NCBI GenBank assembly: GCA_938084925.1
Contig: CALKFY010000011.1
Location: forward strand, 1 to 36,001
Direction: 5' to 3'
Source of the DNA: an uncultured Pseudomonadales bacterium
GTDB lineage: Bacteria; Pseudomonadota; Gammaproteobacteria; Pseudomonadales; Balneatricaceae
Length of the DNA stretch: 36,001 nucleotides
Below are positions 17,189 through 24,824 of the stretch, piece after piece. Under the pieces are notes generated by a model. It made no database searches. It saw nothing but the letters and a program-made list of their open reading frames with translations, and was not told the origin of the DNA. The translations under genes and the position numbers were made by a program. Every line of letters starts with the position of its first letter. The stretch's first letter is position 1.

Positions 17189-18370
17189 TTAGCTGTTTGG
17201 GCGCTCGATACACATGGCGATGCCCATACCACCACCAATGCATAGTGTGGCTAAGCCCTTGTGTAAATCACGCTTGTCCATTTCATGTAGCAAGGTGATA
17301 AGAATACGACAACCCGATGCACCAATTGGGTGACCTAGGGCAATGGCGCCGCCGTTAACGTTGACCATGTCTGTATTCCAACCCAGTTCTTGGTTAACGC
17401 TCATGGCTTGTACAGCAAAGGCTTCGTTGGCTTCGACTAGTTCTAGATCTTCTAGTGCCCAATTGGCTTTGCTCAATGCCGCTTGGCTGGCCTGTATTGG
17501 GCCTGTGCCCATAATGCTAGGATCAATACCCACGCTAGCGCCAGATTTAATAACCGCAAGAATTGGTAAGCCTAGCTCTTCGGCTTTGGCGCGGCTGGCT
17601 AGCATCACCATGGCGGCACCGTCGTTTAGAGTAGAGGCGTTACCGGCAGTAACGCTACCGTCTTTTTTGAAGGCTGGGCGTAGTTTGCCTAAGCTTTCTG
17701 CGTCCACACCAGCGCGCGGCTGTTCATCTTGATCAAAGGTCACGGTTTGCTTGCGCTGCTTCACTTCAATCGGTGTGATTTCATCCGCCATACGGCCCGC
17801 CGCAATAGCGGCGCTTGCTTTGGCTTGAGATTGCGCGGCAAACTCATCTTGGTCGCAGCGTGCAATGCTAAACTTGTCGGCAATGTTTTCAGCGGTGATA
17901 CCCATGTGGTAATCGTTGAAGGCATCCCATAGGCCGTCATGCACCATGGTATCAATCATGTTCCAGTTGCCTAGGCGCTGACCATTGCGAGAGTTAGGAA
18001 GTACGTGAGCGGCTTGGCTCATGCTTTCTTGGCCGCCGGCGATAATCAGGTCGGCGTCGCCACATTGAATAGCTTGGTGTGCCATGTGGACGGCTTTTAA
18101 GCCAGAGCCACAAACCTTGTTAATAGTCAGGGCAGATGCGGTCACCGGCAAACCTGCTTTGATGGCAGTTTGGCGAGCTGGGTTTTGGCCACAGCCTGCG
18201 CTAAGCACTTGCCCCAGAATCACTTCGTCTACTTGGCTAGCTTCTACGCCGACTTTGCCTAGTAGACCCTGCATGACTTGTGTGCCAATTTCTACGGCAG
18301 ATAGAGAGGCTAAAGAACCTCCGAAGCTACCAATGGCAGAGCGAGTGGCGGCAACAATAACGGTATCCAT
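17189..18370 (-). CDS. Acetyl-CoA C-acetyltransferase (thiolase II)
   Basis: A 393-residue thiolase. The acylated nucleophile is C87 in INKVCGSGLKAVHMA, the second catalytic residues are H347 in ALGHPIGASGCR and C377 in LCIGGGMGIAMCIE, and the N-terminal VIVAATRSAIGSFGGSL is standard. Biosynthetic/degradative thiolases (AtoB, PhaA) condense or cleave acetoacetyl-CoA; which direction matters here cannot be read from sequence, because no phaB, ato or fad genes are adjacent. It lies 48 bases downstream of panC on the same strand and could share its transcript. Confidence 0.95.
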   Translation of the reverse strand: MDTVIVAATRSAIGSFGGSLASLSAVEIGTQVMQGLLGKVGVEASQVDEVILGQVLSAGCGQNPARQTAIKAGLPVTASALTINKVCGSGLKAVHMAHQAIQCGDADLIIAGGQESMSQAAHVLPNSRNGQRLGNWNMIDTMVHDGLWDAFNDYHMGITAENIADKFSIARCDQDEFAAQSQAKASAAIAAGRMADEITPIEVKQRKQTVTFDQDEQPRAGVDAESLGKLRPAFKKDGSVTAGNASTLNDGAAMVMLASRAKAEELGLPILAVIKSGASVGIDPSIMGTGPIQASQAALSKANWALEDLELVEANEAFAVQAMSVNQELGWNTDMVNVNGGAIALGHPIGASGCRILITLLHEMDKRDLHKGLATLCIGGGMGIAMCIERPNS

Positions 18371-18418
18371 GGTATTTCCTAACGCTGGTAAATAAGCGAC
18401 TTAGTTGTAGAGTGTTTA

Positions 18419-19270
18419 TTAAAGACGGTGAAAATGCAGGTTGTCGATCAAGCGAGCCTTGCCCATATAGCCAGCGGCTAGAATGACTAGGTCCGTGTCT
18501 TCTGGGCTGGCAGGTTGGAGATCTTGTTGACGACAAACTTTGAAATAATCGCGTTCGAAACCGGCTGCTTCCAAGCGAACTTGAGCGGCTTCTTCTAGTC
18601 CAGCGAAGTCTAGGTTGCCGTCATCAATTTGCGTACGTGCATCTACCAAGCAGCGGTATAGGGTAGCTGCGGTATCTAGCTCTTCTTGGGTTAGGTAGCC
18701 GTTGCGAGAACTTAGGGCTAGGCCACTTTCGGCGCGAGCTATTTGCGCACCGATGATTTCTACCGGCAAGCATAGGTCTTCGGTTAGCTGCTTAATCACC
18801 ATATACTGTTGGAAGTCTTTGAGACCAAATACCGCGTAGTCTGGCTGCACGATACCAAATAGCTTGGTAACAACGGTGGCGACGCCAGTAAAGTGGCCCG
18901 GGCGTGAGGCCCCGCAGTGAATGCTGCTTAGGTGTGGCACCTTAACGATGGTGGCGCTGACCTTAGTGTCGGGATACATATCGTCGACAGTTGGTGCAAA
19001 CAGTATGTTACAGCCGCGTTCCGTTAGTTTGGCTTGGTCGGCCTCAAAGGTGCGAGGGTAACCATTAAAGTCTTCGCCTGGGCCAAACTGCAGTGGGTTA
19101 ACAAAGATGCTAGAAACCACAATGTCGGCATGTTCGTGGGCACGGTCAATGAGTTGCAGGTGACCTTCATGCAGATTACCCATGGTGGGTACAAAGGCGA
19201 TACTGGCACCGTTTAAACGGTGCTTCCAAAGTTCCTGGCGTAGGCAATCAATGCTGCTAATTACTTGCAT
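18419..19270 (-). CDS. panC: Pantothenate synthetase
   Basis: A 283-residue ATP-dependent ligase joining pantoate and beta-alanine. The HIGH-like PTMGNLHEGHLQLIDRA, VSSIFVNPLQFGPGEDF, HCGASRPGHFTGVATVVTKL, the KD motif GLKDFQQYMVIKQL and the KMSKS-like SGLALSSRNGYL are all present. The GEKDxQQ motif has L for E, a mild deviation. panB ends five bases upstream, so panB-panC is an operon making pantothenate for CoA; panD is not in the window. Confidence 0.98.
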   Translation of the reverse strand: MQVISSIDCLRQELWKHRLNGASIAFVPTMGNLHEGHLQLIDRAHEHADIVVSSIFVNPLQFGPGEDFNGYPRTFEADQAKLTERGCNILFAPTVDDMYPDTKVSATIVKVPHLSSIHCGASRPGHFTGVATVVTKLFGIVQPDYAVFGLKDFQQYMVIKQLTEDLCLPVEIIGAQIARAESGLALSSRNGYLTQEELDTAATLYRCLVDARTQIDDGNLDFAGLEEAAQVRLEAAGFERDYFKVCRQQDLQPASPEDTDLVILAAGYMGKARLIDNLHFHRL

Positions 19271-19275
19271 GGTGT

Positions 19276-20070
19276 TTACTCAAAGCAGTGTTCTGGGGCA
19301 GGGAAGGTCTGATCTTTCACTTCGCGAGCGTAAGCCGCAAGGGCGCTTTGGATGTCGTCTTCTTGGGCCATAAAATTCTTCACAAAGCGGATCTGTTTGC
19401 CAGGTGTAATGCCCAGAATGTCATGTAGCACTAGTACTTGAGCGTCTGTGTCTGGGCCTGCGCCAATACCAATAACAGGTACGTTAACGGCTTCGGTAAC
19501 GGCCTTGCCAACGCTGGTTGGTACACATTCTAGTAGGATCATACTTGCGCCAGCGGCTTCTAGAGCTACGGCTTCGTCGATCATGTTTTGAGCTTCTTCT
19601 GGTGTACGACCTTGTACGCGATAGCCACCAAGCTTGTTAATAGCCTGAGGTGTTAGGCCCAAGTGGGCGCATACAGGAATGCCTTGCTCGTATAGCTTGG
19701 CCACAGTTTCTTGCAGCCACATGCCGCCTTCTAGCTTAACGATTTGGGCACCCGCTTGCATCAATGCAGCGGCATTGGTCATGGCTTCTTCTGGGGTGCG
19801 GTAGGTCATAAAAGGCATGTCTGACATTAACAAACAATCTTTGTTGCCGGCCTTTACACAACGTGTGTGGTACACCATGTCATTGATGCTGACTGGCAAT
19901 GTGGAGTCTAGGCCCTGTAAAACCATACCCAAGGAGTCGCCGACCAAAATCATGTCCACGCCCGCTTCGTTAATACGATGGGTAAAGGTTGAATCATAGC
20001 TGGTGAGCATAGAGATCTTCTCACCCTTCTGCTTCATGGTAGAAATGGTATGCAAGGTTTTTTGCGCCAT
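19276..20070 (-). CDS. panB: 3-methyl-2-oxobutanoate hydroxymethyltransferase
   Basis: A 264-residue TIM-barrel enzyme that transfers a hydroxymethyl group from methylene-tetrahydrofolate to ketoisovalerate, giving ketopantoate. Seen are KISMLTSYDSTFTHRINEAG, the metal/substrate segment MILVGDSLGMVLQGLDSTLP, DMPFMTYRTPEEAM, KLEGGMW, HLGLTPQAINKLGGYRVQGR, MILLECVP and GIGAGPDTDAQVLVLHD. The length equals the E. coli enzyme. It is first in panB-panC; folK lies 55 bases upstream on the same strand. Confidence 0.99.
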   Translation of the reverse strand: MAQKTLHTISTMKQKGEKISMLTSYDSTFTHRINEAGVDMILVGDSLGMVLQGLDSTLPVSINDMVYHTRCVKAGNKDCLLMSDMPFMTYRTPEEAMTNAAALMQAGAQIVKLEGGMWLQETVAKLYEQGIPVCAHLGLTPQAINKLGGYRVQGRTPEEAQNMIDEAVALEAAGASMILLECVPTSVGKAVTEAVNVPVIGIGAGPDTDAQVLVLHDILGITPGKQIRFVKNFMAQEDDIQSALAAYAREVKDQTFPAPEHCFE

Positions 20071-20125
20071 GGTACAGGTTCCTATCGTTTTAGTGCGGTT
20101 TATACCGTTAGTTGTGCAATGAATA

Positions 20126-20611
20126 TTATAGGTTTAGCTTAGTCAGTTCAGCCAATGGGCAATTGTCTAACAACTGCTGCAGGCTAGTGCCATCGGGCAA
20201 ACTTAGCTCTGGGCTTATTTCAGCTAGTGGGTAGAGTACAAAGTTGCGTTGGTGCATGCCTACATGGGGCACGGTTAGGCGTGGTAACTGAATGCTCTGC
20301 TGGTCAAATAGTACTATGTCCAAATCTAAGGTACGCGGTCCCCAACGACGTTCACGTATACGTTGGTGATCTTGCTCCAGCTGTTGTAGTGCATCAAGTA
20401 AGTCCAGTGGGCTCAGCTCGGTTTCTAGCTTAGCGACAGCATTGACATAATCAGGCTGATCTTGCGGCCCCATAGGTTTGCTACCGTACAAGCTAGAAGT
20501 TTGCACTAGCTGTGACTGTGGCAGTTGTTCTAGCTCGGCAAGGGCCTGCTGGATCTGGCCAACAGGGTCACCAAGGTTACTGCCTATGCCTATGTAGGCC
20601 GTATGGGTCAT
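20126..20611 (-). CDS. folK: 6-hydroxymethyl-7,8-dihydropterin pyrophosphokinase
   Basis: A 161-residue HPPK that transfers pyrophosphate from ATP in folate synthesis. AYIGIGSNLGDPVGQIQQAL opens the protein, PDYVNAVAKLETELSP and LEQDHQRIRERRWGPRTLDLDIVLFD carry the substrate and magnesium residues, and VPHVGMHQRNFVLYPLAEI closes the core. The start codon overlaps the pcnB stop as ATGA, so translation is coupled. The pcnB-folK-panB order matches Pseudomonas and enterobacteria. Confidence 0.98.
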   Translation of the reverse strand: MTHTAYIGIGSNLGDPVGQIQQALAELEQLPQSQLVQTSSLYGSKPMGPQDQPDYVNAVAKLETELSPLDLLDALQQLEQDHQRIRERRWGPRTLDLDIVLFDQQSIQLPRLTVPHVGMHQRNFVLYPLAEISPELSLPDGTSLQQLLDNCPLAELTKLNL

Positions 20612-22008
20612 GCGTCCGAGCTCACTGCACTTTCAGCAGCGTCATTGGCGGTGTCGCCAGATTTGCTTGGCTTGCGCTTACGCTTAGGACGCGGCGCTTT
20701 ACCTAGAGCTTTGGTCATTTCCATACGTTGGCTTTCACCAGCATATTGGAAGCTTGTCCACCACTCACCAAGGTCGTCCAGTGGTTCGCCAGCGGCTTCA
20801 CGGATTAGCAAGAAGTCATAACCAGCGCGGAAACGCTTGTTGTCTAACAGTTGCTGAGCACGGTTGCCATGACGACGTGGTAAACGTAACTGCATGTCCC
20901 AAATTTCTTTCATGGGCGTGCTAAAACGACGTGGAATAGAGGTGCTTTTCACCTGTTCTTGAATCACGTCTTGCGCCGCTTGATGTAACGCTGGTACCGG
21001 CGGCATATTGCGAATCTTAGCAACCCGTGCCTGTACCGGGTGCCATAAGAAGGCCGCTAGTAAAAATGCTGGCGTGACGCTCTTGCCATGACTGATACGT
21101 TCGTCTGAGTTACGTAAGGCGCGTTGAATAAAGGTTTCTACTAGCTGGTCTGTGCTGTCATCGGCTTCGATAGCTGCTTGTGTTTGCGGAAATAGATAGC
21201 CGAACAGATTGTAATCTTGCAGCAATTCGTAGGTGGCTTCGCCTTGGCCCGCAAGGAACAGCTTGAGGATTTCCTCAAACATACGTGCCGCCGGGATTGG
21301 CTCAAGTAGGTGCCCAAGCTCATCAATTGGATCACCGGTTTCGTCGGCAATATCAAAATCCAATTTGGCGGCAAAACGAATGGCGCGCAACATGCGTACA
21401 GGGTCTTCACGGTAACGCTCGTAAGGATCGCCAATCATACGAATGGTACGATTTTGAATGTCTTCTAAGCCGTTGGCAAAGTCGTGAATAGTGAAACCAT
21501 TAATGTTGTAGTACATGGCATTAATGGTGAAATCGCGGCGCAGAGCATCTTCGTCTACAGTGCCGTAAACATTGTCACGGGTAAGCATACCGCTATCGGA
21601 CTGGCGCGCTTGGTTATCACTGTTGTCACTAGTGTGATTAGCGCGGAAAGTTGCTACTTCAATAATTTCACGGCCAAAGCGTACATGCACCAAGCGGAAG
21701 CGACGGCCAATTAAGATAGAGTTGCGGAATAGCTTGTGCACCTGTTCTGGGTGAGCATCCGTGGCAATGTCAAAATCTTTTGGTTCACCGCCCAGCAATA
21801 GGTCGCGCACACCGCCACCTACCAAGTAGGCTTGATAGCCGGCATCTTTTAATCGGTATAGTACCTTAAGGGCACTGTCGCTAATATCGCGACGGCTGAT
21901 AGCGTGTTGGTCACGGCTGATGGTGCGTGGACCGGTGCTCAGGTCGTGAGCTGCGCTGGTGCTGCCATTGCCGCGTACTTTTTTAAATAATTTGTTAATA
22001 AAACCCAT
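20608..22008 (-). CDS. pcnB: Poly(A) polymerase I
   Basis: A 466-residue class II nucleotidyltransferase that adds 3' poly(A) tails and promotes RNA decay. The catalytic core is YLVGGGVRDLLLGGEPKDFD with D78 and D80, followed by RRDFTINAM and the YREDPVRMLRAIRFAAKL motif that marks PcnB against CCA-adding enzymes. The C-terminus is long and basic (APRPKRKRKPSKSG), typical of PcnB. It reads from ATG 22008 with only a weak ribosome site, which fits the low expression known for PcnB. gluQ lies 73 bases upstream. Confidence 0.97.
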   Translation of the reverse strand: MGFINKLFKKVRGNGSTSAAHDLSTGPRTISRDQHAISRRDISDSALKVLYRLKDAGYQAYLVGGGVRDLLLGGEPKDFDIATDAHPEQVHKLFRNSILIGRRFRLVHVRFGREIIEVATFRANHTSDNSDNQARQSDSGMLTRDNVYGTVDEDALRRDFTINAMYYNINGFTIHDFANGLEDIQNRTIRMIGDPYERYREDPVRMLRAIRFAAKLDFDIADETGDPIDELGHLLEPIPAARMFEEILKLFLAGQGEATYELLQDYNLFGYLFPQTQAAIEADDSTDQLVETFIQRALRNSDERISHGKSVTPAFLLAAFLWHPVQARVAKIRNMPPVPALHQAAQDVIQEQVKSTSIPRRFSTPMKEIWDMQLRLPRRHGNRAQQLLDNKRFRAGYDFLLIREAAGEPLDDLGEWWTSFQYAGESQRMEMTKALGKAPRPKRKRKPSKSGDTANDAAESAVSSDA

Positions 22009-22081
22009 AGTTTTATTGGCTTCACTGGTCTTGTGTTAGGCGAAAGGCGTTATTCTAGCACGTCTAGCACGGGCAAGGGAG

Positions 22082-23014
22082 TCAGGGGGAGTCCGTGGTC
22101 ACAAACGGTGTAGGGTCTTCTTGTAGGGAAGGGATTTTATGGCGATCCCAAGCCGTAATTGCCCATTGTAATTGCTCCTCAATAGGTGCATCAATGAGTT
22201 CTTGCGGAGGTGCTTGTCCTAGTCGTTGTAGGGCTTGGCTTAACAATACGGGCGCTTCTTTAGTTGCTATGGCTTGGGCTAAGTTTTGCTTGCTGAGTTT
22301 TTGGCCTTGGCCATTCATGATAAGCGGAATATGCCCATAAATAGGCGTAGTCAGACCAAGGCTTTGTTGCAGGAATATTTGACGTGTAGTCTGAGTGTAT
22401 AAGTCGGCACCGCGAATGACATGGGTGATACCTTGCAAGGCGTCATCAATGACTACCGCTAATTGGTAAGCATAAGGGCCGTCTTTGCGTTGCAAGATAA
22501 AATCGCCGACTTGTAGAGCTAGATTTTCTGTATAGCTGGGTAGAATTAGGTCGTCGAAGGCTAGTTGCTGATCGGGTACTCGGATACGACAGGAGCAGTC
22601 TTGTTGTTGATCGCGGATAACACGAGTCCGGCATGTACCAGGGTAGATATCATGGCCTTTGAGCTGGCTACGGCTACAGGTACAGAAAAACACCAAGCCT
22701 TTTGCTTGCAGTTGCCCTAAGGCCGATTCGTAATAAGAGGATTGTTGGCTTTGATAACAGACGTCGCCGTCCCAGTGGAGGCCATAATCTTCTAGGGTTT
22801 GCAGTATACTATCGGCGGCGCCAGGTGCGCACCGGGGTGCATCAATGTCTTCGACACGTAAGAGCCATTGGCCCTGGTGAGCGCGCGCATCAAGGTAGCT
22901 GGCAAGAGCAGCAACTAGAGAGCCAAAGTGAAGAGGTCCGCTAGGCGTAGGCGCGAAGCGGCCAACATAGCCGGAGCTAGGGTTAAGCTCCGGTTGTTGT
23001 ATAGAAGCAACCAA
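22082..23014 (-). CDS. gluQ: Glutamyl-Q tRNA(Asp) synthetase
   Basis: A 310-residue GluRS paralogue without anticodon-binding domain; it attaches glutamate to queuosine in tRNA-Asp. The HIGH-equivalent is RFAPTPSGPLHFGSLVAAL, the zinc site lies in FCTCSRSQLKGHDIYPGTC, and the KMSKS equivalent is GQKLSKQN. The start is TTG at 23014, three bases after the dksA stop; no ATG or GTG occurs before the conserved N-terminus, so a TTG start is hard to avoid. The dksA-gluQ pair is conserved in gammaproteobacteria, and GluQ is typically translated from the dksA transcript. Confidence 0.96.
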   Translation of the reverse strand: MVASIQQPELNPSSGYVGRFAPTPSGPLHFGSLVAALASYLDARAHQGQWLLRVEDIDAPRCAPGAADSILQTLEDYGLHWDGDVCYQSQQSSYYESALGQLQAKGLVFFCTCSRSQLKGHDIYPGTCRTRVIRDQQQDCSCRIRVPDQQLAFDDLILPSYTENLALQVGDFILQRKDGPYAYQLAVVIDDALQGITHVIRGADLYTQTTRQIFLQQSLGLTTPIYGHIPLIMNGQGQKLSKQNLAQAIATKEAPVLLSQALQRLGQAPPQELIDAPIEEQLQWAITAWDRHKIPSLQEDPTPFVTTDSP

Positions 23015-23017
23015 GGC

Positions 23018-23449
23018 TTATTTGCCGAGTTGCTTCTCTTTGATTTCTGCTAAGGTTTTGCAGTCAATGCAAAGGGTCGCAGTTGGGCGTGCTTCCAAGC
23101 GGCGAATGCCGATTTCAACGCCACAAGCTTCACAAAAACCGTATTCCTCGGTTTCGATCATTTCTAGGGTGTCATTGATTTTCTTGGTTAGTTTACGTTC
23201 ACGGTCACGGGCACGTAATTCCAAAGAGAATTCTTCTTCTTGACTAGCACGATCATTAGGGTCAGCAAAGTTGGCACCATCTTCTTTAAGGTGATTAACG
23301 GTACGGTCAACTTCTTCTGCCAAGTCTTGCTTCCAAGCTTCTAGAATATGCTTGAAGTGATCACTTTGGGCCTGGTTCATGTACTCTTCGCCAGCCTTAA
23401 TTTCGTAAGGCGTGAAGTGCTTTAGTAAGGAGTCGTGATTTTCTGACAT
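23018..23449 (-). CDS. dksA: RNA polymerase-binding transcription factor DksA
   Basis: A 143-residue DksA. It binds the secondary channel of RNA polymerase and works with ppGpp at stringent-control promoters. The coiled-coil tip carries the D-x-x-D-x-A triad D63, D66, A68 (FADPNDRAS), and the zinc finger has C106, C109, C127 and C130 (CEACG...CIDC). These features mark the true DksA rather than short TraR-like proteins. gluQ follows. The 259-base spacer to sfsA contains two 15-bp direct repeats that could be control sites. Confidence 0.99.
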   Translation of the reverse strand: MSENHDSLLKHFTPYEIKAGEEYMNQAQSDHFKHILEAWKQDLAEEVDRTVNHLKEDGANFADPNDRASQEEEFSLELRARDRERKLTKKINDTLEMIETEEYGFCEACGVEIGIRRLEARPTATLCIDCKTLAEIKEKQLGK

Positions 23450-23581
23450 AACATTCTACACTTATGTATGTAGGCAGTCTTAGTGCAGTAGATTTAGGGT
23501 TCTACAATAAGGCTACCCGGTTACTCTTAAAATTTTAGGGCGCTAAAACTACCAGATTTTATAACGTTTGGCTACCTAGCT

Positions 23582-23628
23582 GGGTATATCTTTCGTCAAG
23601 GTTACTAGCAATCGGGTATTTCTTTCGT
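23582..23628. repeat. Pair of 15-bp direct repeats between dksA and sfsA
   Basis: GGGTATATCTTTCGT (23582-23596) and GGGTATTTCTTTCGT (23614-23628) differ at one base and start 32 bases apart, three helical turns. Each is followed by a similar ACTAGC stretch. They lie in the divergent promoter region of dksA and sfsA and could be a paired protein-binding site; no known factor's consensus is recognised. Confidence 0.6.
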
Positions 23629-23708
23629 ATAACTAGCCAGTACTAGTTCTAGACTACTCCTTTTCACAGTAAAATGGCAACAATCTAGATATATCTCGAG
23701 GATAGACA

Positions 23709-24431
23709 GTGAAGTTTAGCGTACCTTTGCAAGAAGCGCTGTTAATGAAACGTTATAAACGATTTCTAGCCGATTTACAGCCTCATCAGGGCGATATGTT
23801 TACCGCTCATTGTCCTAATACTGGCTCGATGGCCGCCTGTGCCGAGCCTAATAGCCGCGTTTGGTATTGGGATTCTGCAAACACCAAACGCAAATATCCC
23901 TGTACTTGGGAATTGGTTGAGGTTGCTGAACAGTATTTGGCTTGCATTAACACTCAGCGAGCTAATGGTTTGGTGGTGGAAGCCATAAATAATGGCGTTA
24001 TTACCGAGCTACAGGGCTATAATGAATTAAAGACAGAAGTGAAGTATGGCGACGAGAACAGTCGCATTGATATTTTCTTACGAGGGGATGGCGCTGATTG
24101 CTACGTAGAAGTAAAAAGCGTTACCTGGTGGCGTGGCGAGGGTTCTGGAGAGTTTCCTGATGCGGTCACCGAGCGGGGACGTAAACATCTACGTGAACTG
24201 ATGGCCATGGTTGCCGCCGGACACCGAGCAGTATTGCTATTTTGTGTGCCTCATATGGGCATTGAGCGCGTGTCCCCAGCCTGGGATAAAGATCCGAAGT
24301 ATGCCCAAGCTTTGCTAGATGCCGTTGCAGCGGGCGTAGAAGTCTATGCTTACGGGGCACGGATAGATTACCAGGGAATGGAATTAAATAGGGCGTTACC
24401 CGTTAACTTGGCGCGGCCAGCCGAGCAATAA
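23709..24431 (+). CDS. sfsA: SfsA, sugar fermentation stimulation family protein
   Basis: A 240-residue SfsA. Family features are LMKRYKRFLADL, the HCPNTGSMAAC motif, RKYPCTWELVEV, and the nuclease-like centre YVEVKSVTWW followed by FPDAVTERGRKHLREL. SfsA was named for a maltose phenotype in E. coli; it has an OB fold plus a PD-(D/E)XK-like domain, and its cellular job is unclear. The start is GTG 23709 behind GAGGA. It is divergent from dksA, as in Pseudomonas and E. coli. Its last 36 bases overlap the 3' end of the Rieske gene on the other strand. Confidence 0.97.
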   Translation: MKFSVPLQEALLMKRYKRFLADLQPHQGDMFTAHCPNTGSMAACAEPNSRVWYWDSANTKRKYPCTWELVEVAEQYLACINTQRANGLVVEAINNGVITELQGYNELKTEVKYGDENSRIDIFLRGDGADCYVEVKSVTWWRGEGSGEFPDAVTERGRKHLRELMAMVAAGHRAVLLFCVPHMGIERVSPAWDKDPKYAQALLDAVAAGVEVYAYGARIDYQGMELNRALPVNLARPAEQ

Positions 24432-24743
24432 AATTTGACCGTCTTGCTCGGTAACGGCAACACTGGTGAGCTGTTGTTGTACACAGGGACCAGTGATACA
24501 AGTGCCTGAGTCTAGAGCAAATAAAGCTTGGTGATGCTCACAGCGTAAAAACAAATTATCTGAGTCGAGAAAGTTAGGTCCATCACCAAGTGACTTGTTG
24601 CGGTGAGGGCAGCTATCTAAATAAGCATGCACCTGACCCTGATAGCGAACTATAATGCCCTTTTCCTGCTCATGATGGAACCCTAGACTATGATTGTCCT
24701 CTAACAGATCGGAAGTGCAAATGAGCTGTGGGTAGTTTGGCAT
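24396..24743 (-). CDS. Small Rieske [2Fe-2S] ferredoxin-like protein
   Basis: A 115-residue protein consisting of one Rieske domain. The cluster ligands are C45 and H47 (SCPHRNKSLGDG) and C68 and H71 (LRCEHHQALF), the standard C-x-H ... C-x2-H set. There is no signal peptide or membrane anchor, so it is a soluble electron carrier or assimilatory component. The partner enzyme is not in the window. It lies tail to tail with sfsA (36-base overlap), and divergent from mrcB with an 81-base spacer. Confidence 0.92.
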   Translation of the reverse strand: MPNYPQLICTSDLLEDNHSLGFHHEQEKGIIVRYQGQVHAYLDSCPHRNKSLGDGPNFLDSDNLFLRCEHHQALFALDSGTCITGPCVQQQLTSVAVTEQDGQILLLGWPRQVNG

Positions 24744-24824
24744 GGCGCACTCTAAGGCTGAGGCAGGCTCAGACTGAAATAATTAACATGGTTATGCCAA
24801 AGCATAACAAAACTGGAGACATAA

